A DNA stretch of 64,000 nt from CANIGN01 sp964538275 (GTDB lineage: Bacteria > Bdellovibrionota > UBA2428), in NCBI GenBank assembly GCA_964538275.1, contig CAZIFW010000007.1, positions 14,530 through 78,529 of the forward strand, in the 5' to 3' direction. The position numbers and the translations under genes are program-made. The notes under the pieces were generated by a model. It was not told the origin of the DNA. It saw only the letters and a list, made by a program, of their open reading frames with translations, and ran no database searches. Within the stretch, counting starts at the first letter, position 1; each line of letters opens with the position of its first letter. Shown here piece by piece: positions 8,250-17,299 of this stretch.

Positions 8250-8899
8250 AAAAACAATCGGGCTTCACCATGATTGAGCTGCTGATGGCCATAGCTCTCA
8301 TGAGCTTAATGGCTTCACTTGCTTTACCCATGATGGTGGACTTTAGAAACGAAGCTAAAGCCGCTGTTTTGCGAGAAAATTTAAAAAGTCTGCGCATGGG
8401 TATCAAATCCCAAATTCAGCAAACTATGCTCCGATGTGGAGTTGACACTCTAGATAGCTGGCAAACACCCGGAGGAACTCCCTATTACGAAGCCCTAGGC
8501 CAGAATTTATATTATAACGACATCACTCATTTCAGTGCTGACCCTCAGTACAAAATTTGCGATACCTCAGAGATTCCTGAAGACTCAAGAAAAGGCTGGA
8601 GTGTTTCGGGAAGCAGAGCGAGTAATTTAACAGTTTGTTGGGATGACGAAACGGGATCATGCGGCGTCACGGATAACGGAGCTGTAGGTGAGCATCCCAT
8701 AAATCCCTTCGTCGATCTCGATGGATCCAAGGACTCCTACGAAATGCTTCACATTACGACGGACATGATTGAAACGCTTGGTAGTGTTTGCGATGTTGCC
8801 GTTTCTTTTCTCACCACAAGTCACTGGCTCTACAACATAGATACAGGCGAAGTTTTTGCAGGCACAGACACACCTGGCGTACACGAGTGTAACTTTTAA
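8246..8899 (+). CDS. Type II/IV pseudopilin-like protein (prepilin N-terminus)
   Basis: 217 residues. The N-terminus MKKQSG-FTMIELLMAIALM is a textbook class III signal: short basic leader, Gly before the cleavage site, Phe at +1, Glu at +5, then a hydrophobic helix of about 20 residues. It should be processed by a PilD-type peptidase and inserted in a pseudopilus. The globular part has six or more Cys (CGVDTL, YKICDT, VCWDDETGSCGV, SVCDVA, HECNF), suggesting disulfides outside the cytoplasm. No other pilus or secretion gene is nearby except the coupled upstream membrane protein. Which machine it serves is unknown. Confidence 0.85.
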   Translation: MKKQSGFTMIELLMAIALMSLMASLALPMMVDFRNEAKAAVLRENLKSLRMGIKSQIQQTMLRCGVDTLDSWQTPGGTPYYEALGQNLYYNDITHFSADPQYKICDTSEIPEDSRKGWSVSGSRASNLTVCWDDETGSCGVTDNGAVGEHPINPFVDLDGSKDSYEMLHITTDMIETLGSVCDVAVSFLTTSHWLYNIDTGEVFAGTDTPGVHECNF

Positions 8900-8960
8900 C
8901 ACTTCAATGAATAGCTAAAGCTGAGTTACCTTAAAAGCTTTTTTGATCTATTCTTTCTTT

Positions 8961-9581
8961 ATGAAGATTATTAAAAGAATTGTACTTCTAACACTGACTC
9001 TAAATATTTTTTCCCTTCATGCAAAAGCAAGCTATGAACCTACTCGCGATGTTGCTTCTGAATCAGAGCAAACTCCCTTTAACTTAAAACTTTATTCAAA
9101 CGTAGGTCTCAACATCACTCGCATTTCAGGTGTTGAAGACGTAGGCTTTGGAGTTACAGCAGGTATTGATGGCGTTTGGTTTTTCTCACGCGCTGTAGGA
9201 TTGTTTGTAGGAGCAGATTACTCCCAATTAAAAGGAGAAGAAAACAATGAAACTGTTTCTGCAGACTATCTCGACATCCCCTTTGGTATCAGCTTCGGAG
9301 ACCCATCAGGTTCCTACCATACAAGAGTGATAAACTTAGGACTCTACTACGGACTCCCTTTGAGCGACTTAAAAGTAGGATCTACAAAATTCGATTCAGA
9401 AAGCATTTTGGGATTAAACTTTGAAAGTCACCATAACTTTGCAATCAGTGAGAACTTTTCTTTAGGCTTTTACATTCAGATTAAATATGGATTTAAAGAT
9501 ATCGTAAATGATACGGCCAATACGTTTGGGACTTCATCAAAACCTCTAACAACATCTCTTGGATTAAGCGCGCGCTTTTAA
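8961..9581 (+). CDS. Small outer-membrane beta-barrel protein, paralogue of 6976-7581
   Basis: About 206 residues from the ATG at 8961 (a TTG at 8943 would add six residues before the signal peptide). Signal peptide MKIIKRIVLLTLTLNIFSLH, with cleavage around AKA-S. It aligns along its length with the barrel protein at 6976-7581: NVGLNIT against NVDLNIT, GIDGVW against GTDGVY, ADYLDIP against ATYLDIP, GLPLSDL against GVPVSDW, GLNFESH against GLNLETH, IKYGFKDI against FKYAFNDL. It ends in aromatic Phe (GLSARF). No Shine-Dalgarno is visible, unlike its paralogue, so expression is probably lower. Confidence 0.75.
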   Translation: MKIIKRIVLLTLTLNIFSLHAKASYEPTRDVASESEQTPFNLKLYSNVGLNITRISGVEDVGFGVTAGIDGVWFFSRAVGLFVGADYSQLKGEENNETVSADYLDIPFGISFGDPSGSYHTRVINLGLYYGLPLSDLKVGSTKFDSESILGLNFESHHNFAISENFSLGFYIQIKYGFKDIVNDTANTFGTSSKPLTTSLGLSARF

Positions 9582-9596
9582 ATATATTCATAAAAT

Positions 9597-9633
9597 AAAA
9601 AAGGGCAGCCAACCTAGTTTAGGTTAGCTGCCC
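9597..9633 (-). terminator. Terminator of acnA, shared hairpin with the convergent barrel gene
   Basis: Arms GGGCAGCCAACCTA (9603-9616) and TAGGTTAGCTGCCC (9620-9633) pair at 13 of 14 positions around a 3-base loop. On the minus strand the hairpin is followed by six T (9602-9597), a canonical terminator ten bases after the acnA stop. On the plus strand the following bases are CTATTT, a weaker terminator for the barrel gene. Confidence 0.9.
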
Positions 9634-9643
9634 TATTTAATGA

Positions 9644-12337
9644 TTAAGCGTTCTTAACGATTTGACGAAGTACGTATGGCAAAATACCGCCGTGACGATA
9701 ATATTCCACTTCAATGGGTGTATCGATACGACAATCTACTTTGATAGATTTCTTCTCACCTTTTTGTTCATACTCTAAGGTCAACTCTTGTTGCGCTTGA
9801 AGATTATCATCTAGTTTAAGAGAAAAAATTTCACTTCCATCTAAGCCAAGTGTCTGAGCATTCACCCCTTCTTTAAAGCAACAAGGTAAAATTCCCATAC
9901 CTACCAAGTTACTGCGGTGAATACGCTCAAAACTTTCTACAACTACTATTTTTACACCTAAAAGCGCAGGTCCTTTTGCTGCCCAGTCGCGCGAGCTTCC
10001 AGAGCCATATTCTTTTCCACCCAAAATAATCATGGGCCATTTTTGCGCTTTGTATTTTTCAGAAACATCAAAGATGGCCGCTGTTTTTCCGCCGTCAGTA
10101 AAATCTTTTGTATAACCGCCTTCAACACCTTCTAACATGAGGTTCTTAATGCGTACGTTTGCAAAAGTTCCACGAGTCATAATGCGATCGTTACCACGAC
10201 GACTTCCAAATGAGTTAAAGTCTCGCACTTCTACTCCTCGCTCGGTCAAGTATTTTCCAGCAGGTGTTTCTTTTTTAAAACTGGCTGCAGGAGAAATGTG
10301 GTCTGTAGTTACCGAATCACCAAAAATTCCCAGTACGCGCGCCCCACTGATAGGTTGGATAGTGCCTGCCTCAGTCGAAAACTTTTCAAAGTAAGGGGGA
10401 TTCTGAATATAAGTACTCTTTTCATTCCATGCATATAAAAGCCCCGCTGAAGATGGAATTTCATTCCACTCGGGGTTCATTTTAACAAAATCAGAATACA
10501 ATTCCTTAAAGGCTTCAGCCTTAAGAGTTTTAGCCATCACATCGCGAATCTCTTGATTAGAAGGCCATACGTCTTTGAGATAAACGTCTTTACCGTCACT
10601 GCCTTTACCTAAAGAATCACGTGTTAAATCCGTATCAACATTCCCCGCTAAAGCAAAGGCCACTACCAAAGGAGGCGACATGAGGAAGTTACTCTTAACC
10701 GCTGGATGAACACGCGCTTCAAAGTTGCGGTTGCCTGAGAGGACACTAGCTACGACCAAGTCGTTTTCAGTGATACTTTTTTCAATCGCTTCATCTAATG
10801 GGCCAGAGTTACCTATACAAGTTGTGCAGCCGTAACCTACGAGATTGAACCCAATTTTATTCAAGGGTTCCTGAAGGCCAGCTTTTTCTAAGTAGTCTGT
10901 AACTACTCTTGAACCTGGAGCAAGTGAAGTCTTCACTCGAGGGTGAACTTTGAGTCCTTTAGCAACAGCCTTCTGCGCAAGTAGTCCGGCAGCAATCATA
11001 ACAGAAGGATTAGATGTATTCGTACAAGATGTGATTGCAGCAATCACAACATCACCATGACCAAGCGGAGTCTTAGTTGGACTTGTGGTTGCAAACTCTT
11101 TCACTAGATCTTCTTTTTTCTTTTCAAAACCACCGTCTGCTTTTGATTGAACAAATAAACTTTCAAATTTGCTTCCGAGTTCTGGAAGTGAAATACGATC
11201 TTGAGGACGCTTAGGACCCGCTACGCTTGGAACAATAGTGCTCAAATCCAATTCTACAACTTGTGTATAATCCACATCTTCTTTGCGAGTAGGAATTCCA
11301 AACAAGTTTTGAGCTTTGTAATAATCTTCAACAAGCTTTACTTTTTCGGCATCACGGCCGCTGCTCGTTAAATATTTTAAACTCTCTTCATCAGTTGGGA
11401 AGAAGCCCATAGTAGCTCCATATTCGGGCGACATATTAGCAATAGTAGATCTATCGGGAAGAGAAAGAGCTGCAGCTCCGGGGCCAAAATATTCTACAAA
11501 CTTTCCTACAACTTTTGTTTTACGTAAAAGTTCAGTAAGTGTGAGAGTTAAATCAGTAGCAGTTACACCTTCTTTTAAAGAGCCTGTAAGATAAACACCA
11601 ATCACTTCAGGTGTTAAGAAATAGAGAGGCTGCCCTAACATTCCTGCTTCGGCTTCAATCCCCCCTACACCCCAACCTACAATCCCTAGACCGTTGATCA
11701 TGGTGGTGTGAGAGTCTGTTCCAACAAGTGAATCTGGATAAACGACTCCTTCTTTTTCAAAAACACCGCGTGCCAAATATTCAAGGTTCACTTGGTGAAC
11801 GATACCGATTCCAGGAGGGACAACTTTAAATGTTTCAAAAGCTTGTTGGCCCCATTTCAAAAACTCATAACGCTCACGGTTTCGCTCAAACTCTCTTTTA
11901 AGGTTTTCTTTATAAGCTTCGGGTGTGCCCGCAACGTCTACTTGTACGGAGTGATCCACTACCAAATCTACAGGAACAAGAGGTTCAATTTTTTTGGGAT
12001 CTACATTGAGCTTGCTCACAGCATCTCTCATTGCAGCTAAGTCAACCAAGAGTGGCACCCCTGTAAAGTCTTGAAGAACAATTCGCGCAACTACAAAAGG
12101 AATTTCATAAGCCGCGGGTTTTTTTGCATTCCATTTACAAAGATTGAGTACGTCTTCCTCGCGTACTTTCAGTCCGTCACAGTTTCTCAAAACACTTTCA
12201 AGAACAATTCGTAAACTGACAGGAAGACGAGAAACTTTTACTCCAGATTTTTTTTCTAACTCAGGAAGAGAAAAATAAGAGTATGTTTTGCCAGAGCTAG
12301 AAAATGTTTTTAAGCAATCTTTTGATAACATGTTCAT
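9644..12337 (-). CDS. acnA: Aconitate hydratase A
   Basis: TCA-cycle enzyme interconverting citrate and isocitrate through cis-aconitate, of the AcnA/IRP1 type. At 897 residues the length is standard. The three 4Fe-4S cysteines are present: Cys438 in TSCTNTSNPSVM, and Cys504 and Cys507 in GCTTCIGNSGPL. The swivel domain motifs FGSRRGND and GSSRDWAAKGP are intact. The start is ATG at 12337, with a second ATG two codons later; neither has a good ribosome site. The gene stands alone, with a strong terminator downstream and a perfect palindrome 65 bases upstream. Icd, the next TCA enzyme, is at 42610-43611. Confidence 0.97.
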   Translation of the reverse strand: MNMLSKDCLKTFSSSGKTYSYFSLPELEKKSGVKVSRLPVSLRIVLESVLRNCDGLKVREEDVLNLCKWNAKKPAAYEIPFVVARIVLQDFTGVPLLVDLAAMRDAVSKLNVDPKKIEPLVPVDLVVDHSVQVDVAGTPEAYKENLKREFERNRERYEFLKWGQQAFETFKVVPPGIGIVHQVNLEYLARGVFEKEGVVYPDSLVGTDSHTTMINGLGIVGWGVGGIEAEAGMLGQPLYFLTPEVIGVYLTGSLKEGVTATDLTLTLTELLRKTKVVGKFVEYFGPGAAALSLPDRSTIANMSPEYGATMGFFPTDEESLKYLTSSGRDAEKVKLVEDYYKAQNLFGIPTRKEDVDYTQVVELDLSTIVPSVAGPKRPQDRISLPELGSKFESLFVQSKADGGFEKKKEDLVKEFATTSPTKTPLGHGDVVIAAITSCTNTSNPSVMIAAGLLAQKAVAKGLKVHPRVKTSLAPGSRVVTDYLEKAGLQEPLNKIGFNLVGYGCTTCIGNSGPLDEAIEKSITENDLVVASVLSGNRNFEARVHPAVKSNFLMSPPLVVAFALAGNVDTDLTRDSLGKGSDGKDVYLKDVWPSNQEIRDVMAKTLKAEAFKELYSDFVKMNPEWNEIPSSAGLLYAWNEKSTYIQNPPYFEKFSTEAGTIQPISGARVLGIFGDSVTTDHISPAASFKKETPAGKYLTERGVEVRDFNSFGSRRGNDRIMTRGTFANVRIKNLMLEGVEGGYTKDFTDGGKTAAIFDVSEKYKAQKWPMIILGGKEYGSGSSRDWAAKGPALLGVKIVVVESFERIHRSNLVGMGILPCCFKEGVNAQTLGLDGSEIFSLKLDDNLQAQQELTLEYEQKGEKKSIKVDCRIDTPIEVEYYRHGGILPYVLRQIVKNA

Positions 12338-12401
12338 AGGGTAAGCAAGGGCTTTCGCTCTGTCTAGAACTCATACCCCAGAATGCACCTTGAAAAGACT
12401 T

Positions 12402-12416
12402 TTTCCATTATGGAAA
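12402..12416. promoter_or_regulatory. Perfect palindrome upstream of acnA (candidate operator)
   Basis: TTTCCAT-T-ATGGAAA is a perfect 7-bp-arm inverted repeat, 65 bases upstream of the acnA start, in the region where the promoter should lie. Its size and symmetry suit a dimeric regulator. No regulator family is identified from the bases alone. Confidence 0.45.
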
Positions 12417-12487
12417 GTGTCATTTACTCTTAAACATTACAAGAAGCTCCAGTTTAAGCCCCCTCCGTTTACCTACTCAGCAACTAA

Positions 12488-13156
12488 CTATTCAGGTGCA
12501 GCTGAGAGATCTTCTGGAAAATAGATTTTAACCTCTCTGCCTCGATGCGCCTCCCACTCTTTTCTGGATAAAACCCAGCTTCGTACAAATTTTTCTATAG
12601 CCGAGCGCGCACTCTCTTTAACCAACATCATTTTAGCCGGAGTAAGAGCAAGATTAGACAAAGTGGGAGTTAAAGAACGCTCTAAAGCCTCTAAGTTTTC
12701 ACGCGCATTAAAGCGCAACCAGCCCGCATCACTTCTTTTTTCCATTTGGTCTGTATGGATGGCAGGAGGAAGCGTCGCTCTTATTTTTGGAGGAATTACA
12801 ACAAGATCGTTTTCCCTCAACGACACATTCCAATCATCGCTCAAAAGGATGTGATAACGATAAGTCACTTTTACTTTAATTTCCGAAACAGTTGTTCCCA
12901 AATCTATTAAGTAATCAAACAGAGTGCGGCTATCCCTACGCGTAAGAGTGTCGTTGGTTTCCAGAATAGCTACGTCTAGAACATCCCCTTGAGTGGGAGT
13001 CACCTGAGTAATGGATTCTCGAAAAAGCACACTCACTTCTTTGGGAGGAAAAATTTGAATGGGCTTAAATATTCTAAAAGCTATGGGAAATAAGCACAGT
13101 AAAACTCCCAAAAAAATTAACACAAACCAGATTTTATTTTTTTGCTTTTCAGACAT
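12488..13156 (-). CDS. Membrane-anchored protein, possibly DUF4230-like
   Basis: 222 residues: a short basic N-terminus (MSEKQKNK), one transmembrane helix (about 9-29, WFVLIFLGVLLCLFPIAF), then a periplasmic domain. The domain has strand-rich TVSEIKVKVTYRYHILLSDD and LVVIPPKIRATLP, followed by two helices (about 135-205). The topology and the YRYHILLSDDW-NVSL segment recall DUF4230 proteins, but the match is from memory and weak. Function unknown. A small hairpin (13161-13177) lies just before the ATG and includes the GAGAG ribosome site. It lies between acnA and a secreted hydrolase, all on the minus strand. Confidence 0.6.
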   Translation of the reverse strand: MSEKQKNKIWFVLIFLGVLLCLFPIAFRIFKPIQIFPPKEVSVLFRESITQVTPTQGDVLDVAILETNDTLTRRDSRTLFDYLIDLGTTVSEIKVKVTYRYHILLSDDWNVSLRENDLVVIPPKIRATLPPAIHTDQMEKRSDAGWLRFNARENLEALERSLTPTLSNLALTPAKMMLVKESARSAIEKFVRSWVLSRKEWEAHRGREVKIYFPEDLSAAPE

Positions 13157-13160
13157 ATAG

Positions 13161-13177
13161 ACTCTCTATTTGAGAGT
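13161..13177 (-). promoter_or_regulatory. Hairpin overlapping the ribosome site of the 12488-13156 gene
   Basis: ACTCTC-AAATA-GAGAGT in the mRNA sense: a 6-bp stem whose downstream arm contains the purine-rich GAGAG just before the ATG at 13156. If it forms, it would hide the ribosome site. The stem is short and the effect is inference. Confidence 0.35.
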
Positions 13178-13219
13178 TTACTCGGGCTTTCTTAATTCGA
13201 TAGCTAAAACTTGGATAAA

Positions 13220-14560
13220 TTAATTTCTATAGGCTGCAAGCTTATCTGCCATCACGCTTGGCAATTGCCCACGTTGGCTCTGAGCCTTAATATGTTGAGA
13301 ATAGTTGGTAGGCCCCTTATAACCAGCCCAGCCTGCCTCTTGATTATAAATCCACTGAGAAACTAAGCTCACGAAATCTTTACGCGCCTGATCGTCAAAT
13401 TCAATCATATGATCAGTATCTAACCAGCTCACTAGAGTTGGTCCGGGATAATTGGCAGCAAAAGTTTGCTGAGTTTCTTCAGTAAAGATAATTTTATCTT
13501 TGGATGGAATCACCACGAGCGCAGGAACTTGAGAGAGTCGCTGGTTCTTAAAAACTGCTTTCATTTTCTTAGTCACTCCACCTGCTGAAAGTAAAAAGCG
13601 GTTTGTAACTTCTCTTAAGATTAAACTCAAATCTTCGTCTGCCATTTCTTCTAGAGCGACAGGGTTAGAGGTAAAATCTGTATCAAGCAAATCAACTTCG
13701 CGATACATTTCCACAGGAGACAAAACTCCTAAACGCTGAACGGGTGACTTGAACTCCCCTTTTTTCATATTAGTCCCTGGAGATGTCATTATCACAGACG
13801 CAATGCCGTCCGTAGGATGCTCCCACTCCCCTGCATAGGCAAGCGCTACGCGTGAGCCAAAACAATTTGCGTACAAATGAATCGAAGCTCGAGAGCCTTG
13901 CATCTCTCGCACCAAGTAAAGATGCTCGTAAGAAACATGTATATCCTCTAAAAATTCAGCTGGATCTCCAATCGCTAAATCGAGTGGGCCAGAAAGTAAA
14001 TGATCTAGGCTACTGCTAGATACATGCCCTCGCATGGGACGGCCGTTTCCATCTGTTACAGATTCACTCATGCCCGATCCTCTACGATCAAAGAATAAAG
14101 AAGTGATTCCTTTTTCTGCTAATGCTTCGCCACTTTTAGAATACCAACGCGCGTTGGACTGCAATCCATGCACTCCTAAAAGATATCCTTTAGGATTTAC
14201 TGCAGGAAACAAAACGGCACGCAATTTTAAAGTTTTAGGGAGATCTGTTTCTCGAAATATTCGATTAAATAAGCCCCCAATGAGTGGGATATGCCCTAAT
14301 ACCCGACCAATGCGCCCCACAACTGGAATGTTGATTTTTAAATTACTCACATCATACTGAGCAGAATATTCTAATACGACAGCTTCGCTCTGTTGGCGTT
14401 GTTTTTGTACCGCAAGTATTGAAGCCAGTTCCGTGCGGCCTTCTTCTGTATCCAAATTTACCGTAGTGGCATTTGAAAGATCAGAGATATATTCTCCAGA
14501 CCAAGCGTTAAAAGTAAGCAGGGTTGCAAGCAGTACCGTGAATAGTTTTGCTTTAAACAT
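13220..14560 (-). CDS. Secreted alpha/beta hydrolase with cysteine at the nucleophile position
   Basis: 446 residues with a signal peptide (MFKAKLFTVLLATLLTFNAW, cleavage near SG-E). The hydrolase fold is clear: GVHGLQSNARWY (oxyanion strand), FFDRRGSGMSES (typical DRRGxGxS turn), nucleophile elbow YANCFGSR with Cys233 where Ser is usual, Asp in VVIPSKDKIIF, and His in LDTDHMIEFD. The target is probably an ester, lipid or peptide in the periplasm or prey. The Cys nucleophile is seen in dienelactone-hydrolase-type enzymes but is uncommon in lysophospholipase-like ones. There is no close operon partner. Fold is confident; substrate unknown. Confidence 0.78.
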   Translation of the reverse strand: MFKAKLFTVLLATLLTFNAWSGEYISDLSNATTVNLDTEEGRTELASILAVQKQRQQSEAVVLEYSAQYDVSNLKINIPVVGRIGRVLGHIPLIGGLFNRIFRETDLPKTLKLRAVLFPAVNPKGYLLGVHGLQSNARWYSKSGEALAEKGITSLFFDRRGSGMSESVTDGNGRPMRGHVSSSSLDHLLSGPLDLAIGDPAEFLEDIHVSYEHLYLVREMQGSRASIHLYANCFGSRVALAYAGEWEHPTDGIASVIMTSPGTNMKKGEFKSPVQRLGVLSPVEMYREVDLLDTDFTSNPVALEEMADEDLSLILREVTNRFLLSAGGVTKKMKAVFKNQRLSQVPALVVIPSKDKIIFTEETQQTFAANYPGPTLVSWLDTDHMIEFDDQARKDFVSLVSQWIYNQEAGWAGYKGPTNYSQHIKAQSQRGQLPSVMADKLAAYRN

Positions 14561-14695
14561 GAATCATTTATAGAAGGTCACAATCTATGCTCTCAAGACG
14601 AAGAACGGTCAACACTGTCTCAATTTTGAACAATGCAAATGCCTTAAAATGCATCACTGACACATTGGCAGAGTTTTTGCAGATATGCATCCGCC

Positions 14696-15538
14696 ATGAC
14701 TTTGCGAGTAACCAAAAACAGTGCCCTTAGCAAAACACCTTTTGTAATTGCGCAAAAGCCTTCAAGATCCTTGCGCTTAGCATTTTGGGGTTTAATAACG
14801 AGCTCAGGAATTTGTTGGACCCTTGCCCTTTTGTTGGGAAGCTCCCTTTTGAGCTCTTGCTCAGGCAGTATATTTAGCAGCGATGGTAAAGGCAGCCCTC
14901 CCGCCGATATAGCTCCAGCCGCTAATGGTGGTGGCGCTCAAGATGAAGCGGATAGAGGAGTAGCCCCAACACCTGATTACGACGAAAATGACCCCAACAT
15001 CTCTGTCATCGATAGAAGCAATGGCGGTGGCCGCGTAGTAACAGATGTTAAAACACTAACGGTCTTTGAAATTTTAGCTCCAGCAAAAGTTCTCGAATGG
15101 ACACGCAACATGAACGAAAAACAAGAGCTAGACCTCTTATCTCGCCTCTCCCTTAATATTGTTATGGGACCTGCAATTCGCAGCGGAAAAGATAACATCT
15201 CACGCACAGTGAGTTTTTATATTGGGCGCAATGGAGTAAATGTAAGTCGCAATTCAAATGCTCAAGCCCCCTATGCAACAGTAACGATGTTTGTAAGTAC
15301 TGATGAAACTACAGAAAGTGGCCGTAGGATGTTTGCAAGTGGTACTCTCCAAAACAAAGACGATGGAACTTCTGAATTTATCGCTTTAACTTTAATACTT
15401 AAAAAAGGATCTAAGAATTCTTACACGATGCTAGAAGGTAGTCGCTTTATTGAATATAGCGAAGCGGGTGACCCGCTCGAGGGATACCGCCTCAACAATA
15501 ATACGATGATAACAATGAGCGTTCAGGACAAAAAGTAA
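14696..15538 (+). CDS. Putative lipoprotein of unknown function
   Basis: 280 residues. A hydrophobic helix (about 28-54) ends in LLSSC, a good lipobox with Cys55. A Gly/Ala/Pro-rich linker (residues 60-90) follows, then a domain with EILAPAKVLEWTRNMNEKQE and strand-rich TVSFYIGRNGVNVSRNS. The basic leader before the helix is unusually long (about 27 residues) from the ATG at 14696. A TTG at 14771 would give a normal-length signal (MRLAFWGLIT...), so the start is uncertain. It converges on cstA with a gap of two bases. No family recognised. Confidence 0.65.
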   Translation: MTLRVTKNSALSKTPFVIAQKPSRSLRLAFWGLITSSGICWTLALLLGSSLLSSCSGSIFSSDGKGSPPADIAPAANGGGAQDEADRGVAPTPDYDENDPNISVIDRSNGGGRVVTDVKTLTVFEILAPAKVLEWTRNMNEKQELDLLSRLSLNIVMGPAIRSGKDNISRTVSFYIGRNGVNVSRNSNAQAPYATVTMFVSTDETTESGRRMFASGTLQNKDDGTSEFIALTLILKKGSKNSYTMLEGSRFIEYSEAGDPLEGYRLNNNTMITMSVQDKK

Positions 15539-15540
15539 AA

Positions 15541-17229
15541 TTAAACTTTAAGCAAAGTATCAGTCGAAGCAGAACTTCCTTTATCCATAAGGTTCTGCTT
15601 CACAGCGATTCCAATTATGTAAAGAGCTAACATAATCAAAGCCAATGAACCCACGCTATTGATCATTGCAAAATCAAGCCCATTAGAAGCTTTCCAATTG
15701 CCTACAACGAGCAATCCCAAAGACCAAAACGTAATGAGCAAGACAAAAAGCATAGGTATTAAAGTAAAAGCAATACGCTTGCGTGCTTTGTGCAACCAAA
15801 CTGTAACTGCCAACAAAGTTAAAGCTGCAAGAAGTTGATTGGAAGCTCCAAAAAGAATCCAAAATCGACCCCAGCTACCTGCATCCATCGTTAGCAAAAA
15901 TAGTAGTGGAACCACAGACATCGTTAATGTGCTAATAACAGAGCCAACTTTACCTTTAAGGTTCAATATTTCTTGTACAAGATAACGACCTAAACGAGTA
16001 GAGACATCAAGAGTATCAAATATAAAAGTAGAAAATGCCATCGCACCAAAAGTGGTTGCAAGTTTTAAATTCCCTTCGCCAATTACGATAGTTAAAAACT
16101 CACCAATACCTTTGCCATAAATTACTCCTGGTTTTAATCCTTCTGCTTGTGCGGGTGTAAGCTTCATGATCATCACCATAGCTATGACTGCTACAAAAGC
16201 TTCGGCTAGCATGGCGCCATATCCCACAGACTTGCAGTGTGTTTCTTTAGAGATTTGTTTAGATGTTGTGCCTGAGCAAACAATTCCGTGAAAGCCAGAA
16301 CAAGCACCACACGCAATAGTTACAAAGAGAAAAGGAAAAAGACTACCTGTCATTCCACCTACATCAAAACCTCTAAAGGCTGGCTGCTGAATAGAATAAT
16401 CTCCAAAAATCAGACCAATCACTCCTATGGCCAATGCAATATAAAGAATAAAGCCACCCATAAAACCACGAGGCTGCAACAAGAGCCAACATGGAAGCAA
16501 TGATGCAATTGCACAGTAGGCCACCAAAATATATGCCCATGTTTGGAATTCAAAAACAAACCAAGTTGAACACAACATTCCTACCCATGAACACGCCAGT
16601 GAAAGTGGAATGAATATAAGAGTCATGAGCCACATGGGAGGATTTACAAAACGTTGAAAAACTCCTGCGATCAATGAAAGAACAAGATAAAAAATACTGG
16701 CAGCTGCTACAGCTCCACCGGGATTAAATCCCACATTTTCAACAGCTGAGAGTTCTTCGCTCCCCGAAATAAAACTCCCAATTGTGATGTCAGCAAATGC
16801 AACAATAATGTAATTCAGCGCTAACCAAATAAAAATCACCATGGCAAAACCCGCACGCTTGCCCAAAACTTTTTTTACAATTTCAGCAATTGAAACGGCT
16901 CCATTACGCACAGAAATTGCGAGGGAAGTAAAATCGTGAACGGCTCCGATAAATACAACTCCAATTGCTATCCACAAAAGCGAAGGGATCCATCCAAAGT
17001 TCTGAACGGCTACAATTGGACCTGCGATTGGCCCCGCTGCTGCGATAGCACTGAAATGTTGTGCAAAAAGATAGAAGGGACTGGTGGGAACAAAATCTTG
17101 TCCATCGTTCACCTTATGTGCCGGAGTAATTGCATTGGGATCTAAGCCCACTTGCTTGGCCACCCACTTTCCATAGGCAAAATAAGCAATTGAAATAAAA
17201 CTCAAAAATCCAATTCCCAGCACCAACAT
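15541..17229 (-). CDS. cstA: Carbon starvation protein A family transporter
   Basis: Inner-membrane transporter of the CstA family, whose studied members import pyruvate or peptides. 562 residues with about 15 hydrophobic segments; this is the short form without the long C-terminal tail of the about 700-residue enterobacterial proteins. Diagnostic stretches include HFSAIAAAGPIAGPIVA near residue 60, GAVHDFTSLAISVRNG, and the central ACGACSGFHGIVCSGTTSKQ. The start is ATG at 17229. It lies 156 bases downstream of abgT on the same strand, with a dispersed repeat in between that may uncouple the two. Substrate is inferred only from the family. Confidence 0.92.
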   Translation of the reverse strand: MLVLGIGFLSFISIAYFAYGKWVAKQVGLDPNAITPAHKVNDGQDFVPTSPFYLFAQHFSAIAAAGPIAGPIVAVQNFGWIPSLLWIAIGVVFIGAVHDFTSLAISVRNGAVSIAEIVKKVLGKRAGFAMVIFIWLALNYIIVAFADITIGSFISGSEELSAVENVGFNPGGAVAAASIFYLVLSLIAGVFQRFVNPPMWLMTLIFIPLSLACSWVGMLCSTWFVFEFQTWAYILVAYCAIASLLPCWLLLQPRGFMGGFILYIALAIGVIGLIFGDYSIQQPAFRGFDVGGMTGSLFPFLFVTIACGACSGFHGIVCSGTTSKQISKETHCKSVGYGAMLAEAFVAVIAMVMIMKLTPAQAEGLKPGVIYGKGIGEFLTIVIGEGNLKLATTFGAMAFSTFIFDTLDVSTRLGRYLVQEILNLKGKVGSVISTLTMSVVPLLFLLTMDAGSWGRFWILFGASNQLLAALTLLAVTVWLHKARKRIAFTLIPMLFVLLITFWSLGLLVVGNWKASNGLDFAMINSVGSLALIMLALYIIGIAVKQNLMDKGSSASTDTLLKV

Positions 17230-17299
17230 AAGTGCCGCAGAAGCTAGCCCTAGAGCATGAGTTTTATCAAGAAACTAAGTCTATCAGGGACAACTCCTT

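Noticed and set aside
10137..12040. Open frames of 80-85 codons opposite acnA
   Set aside because: They lie wholly within a firmly identified gene and show no domain, ribosome site or signal peptide.
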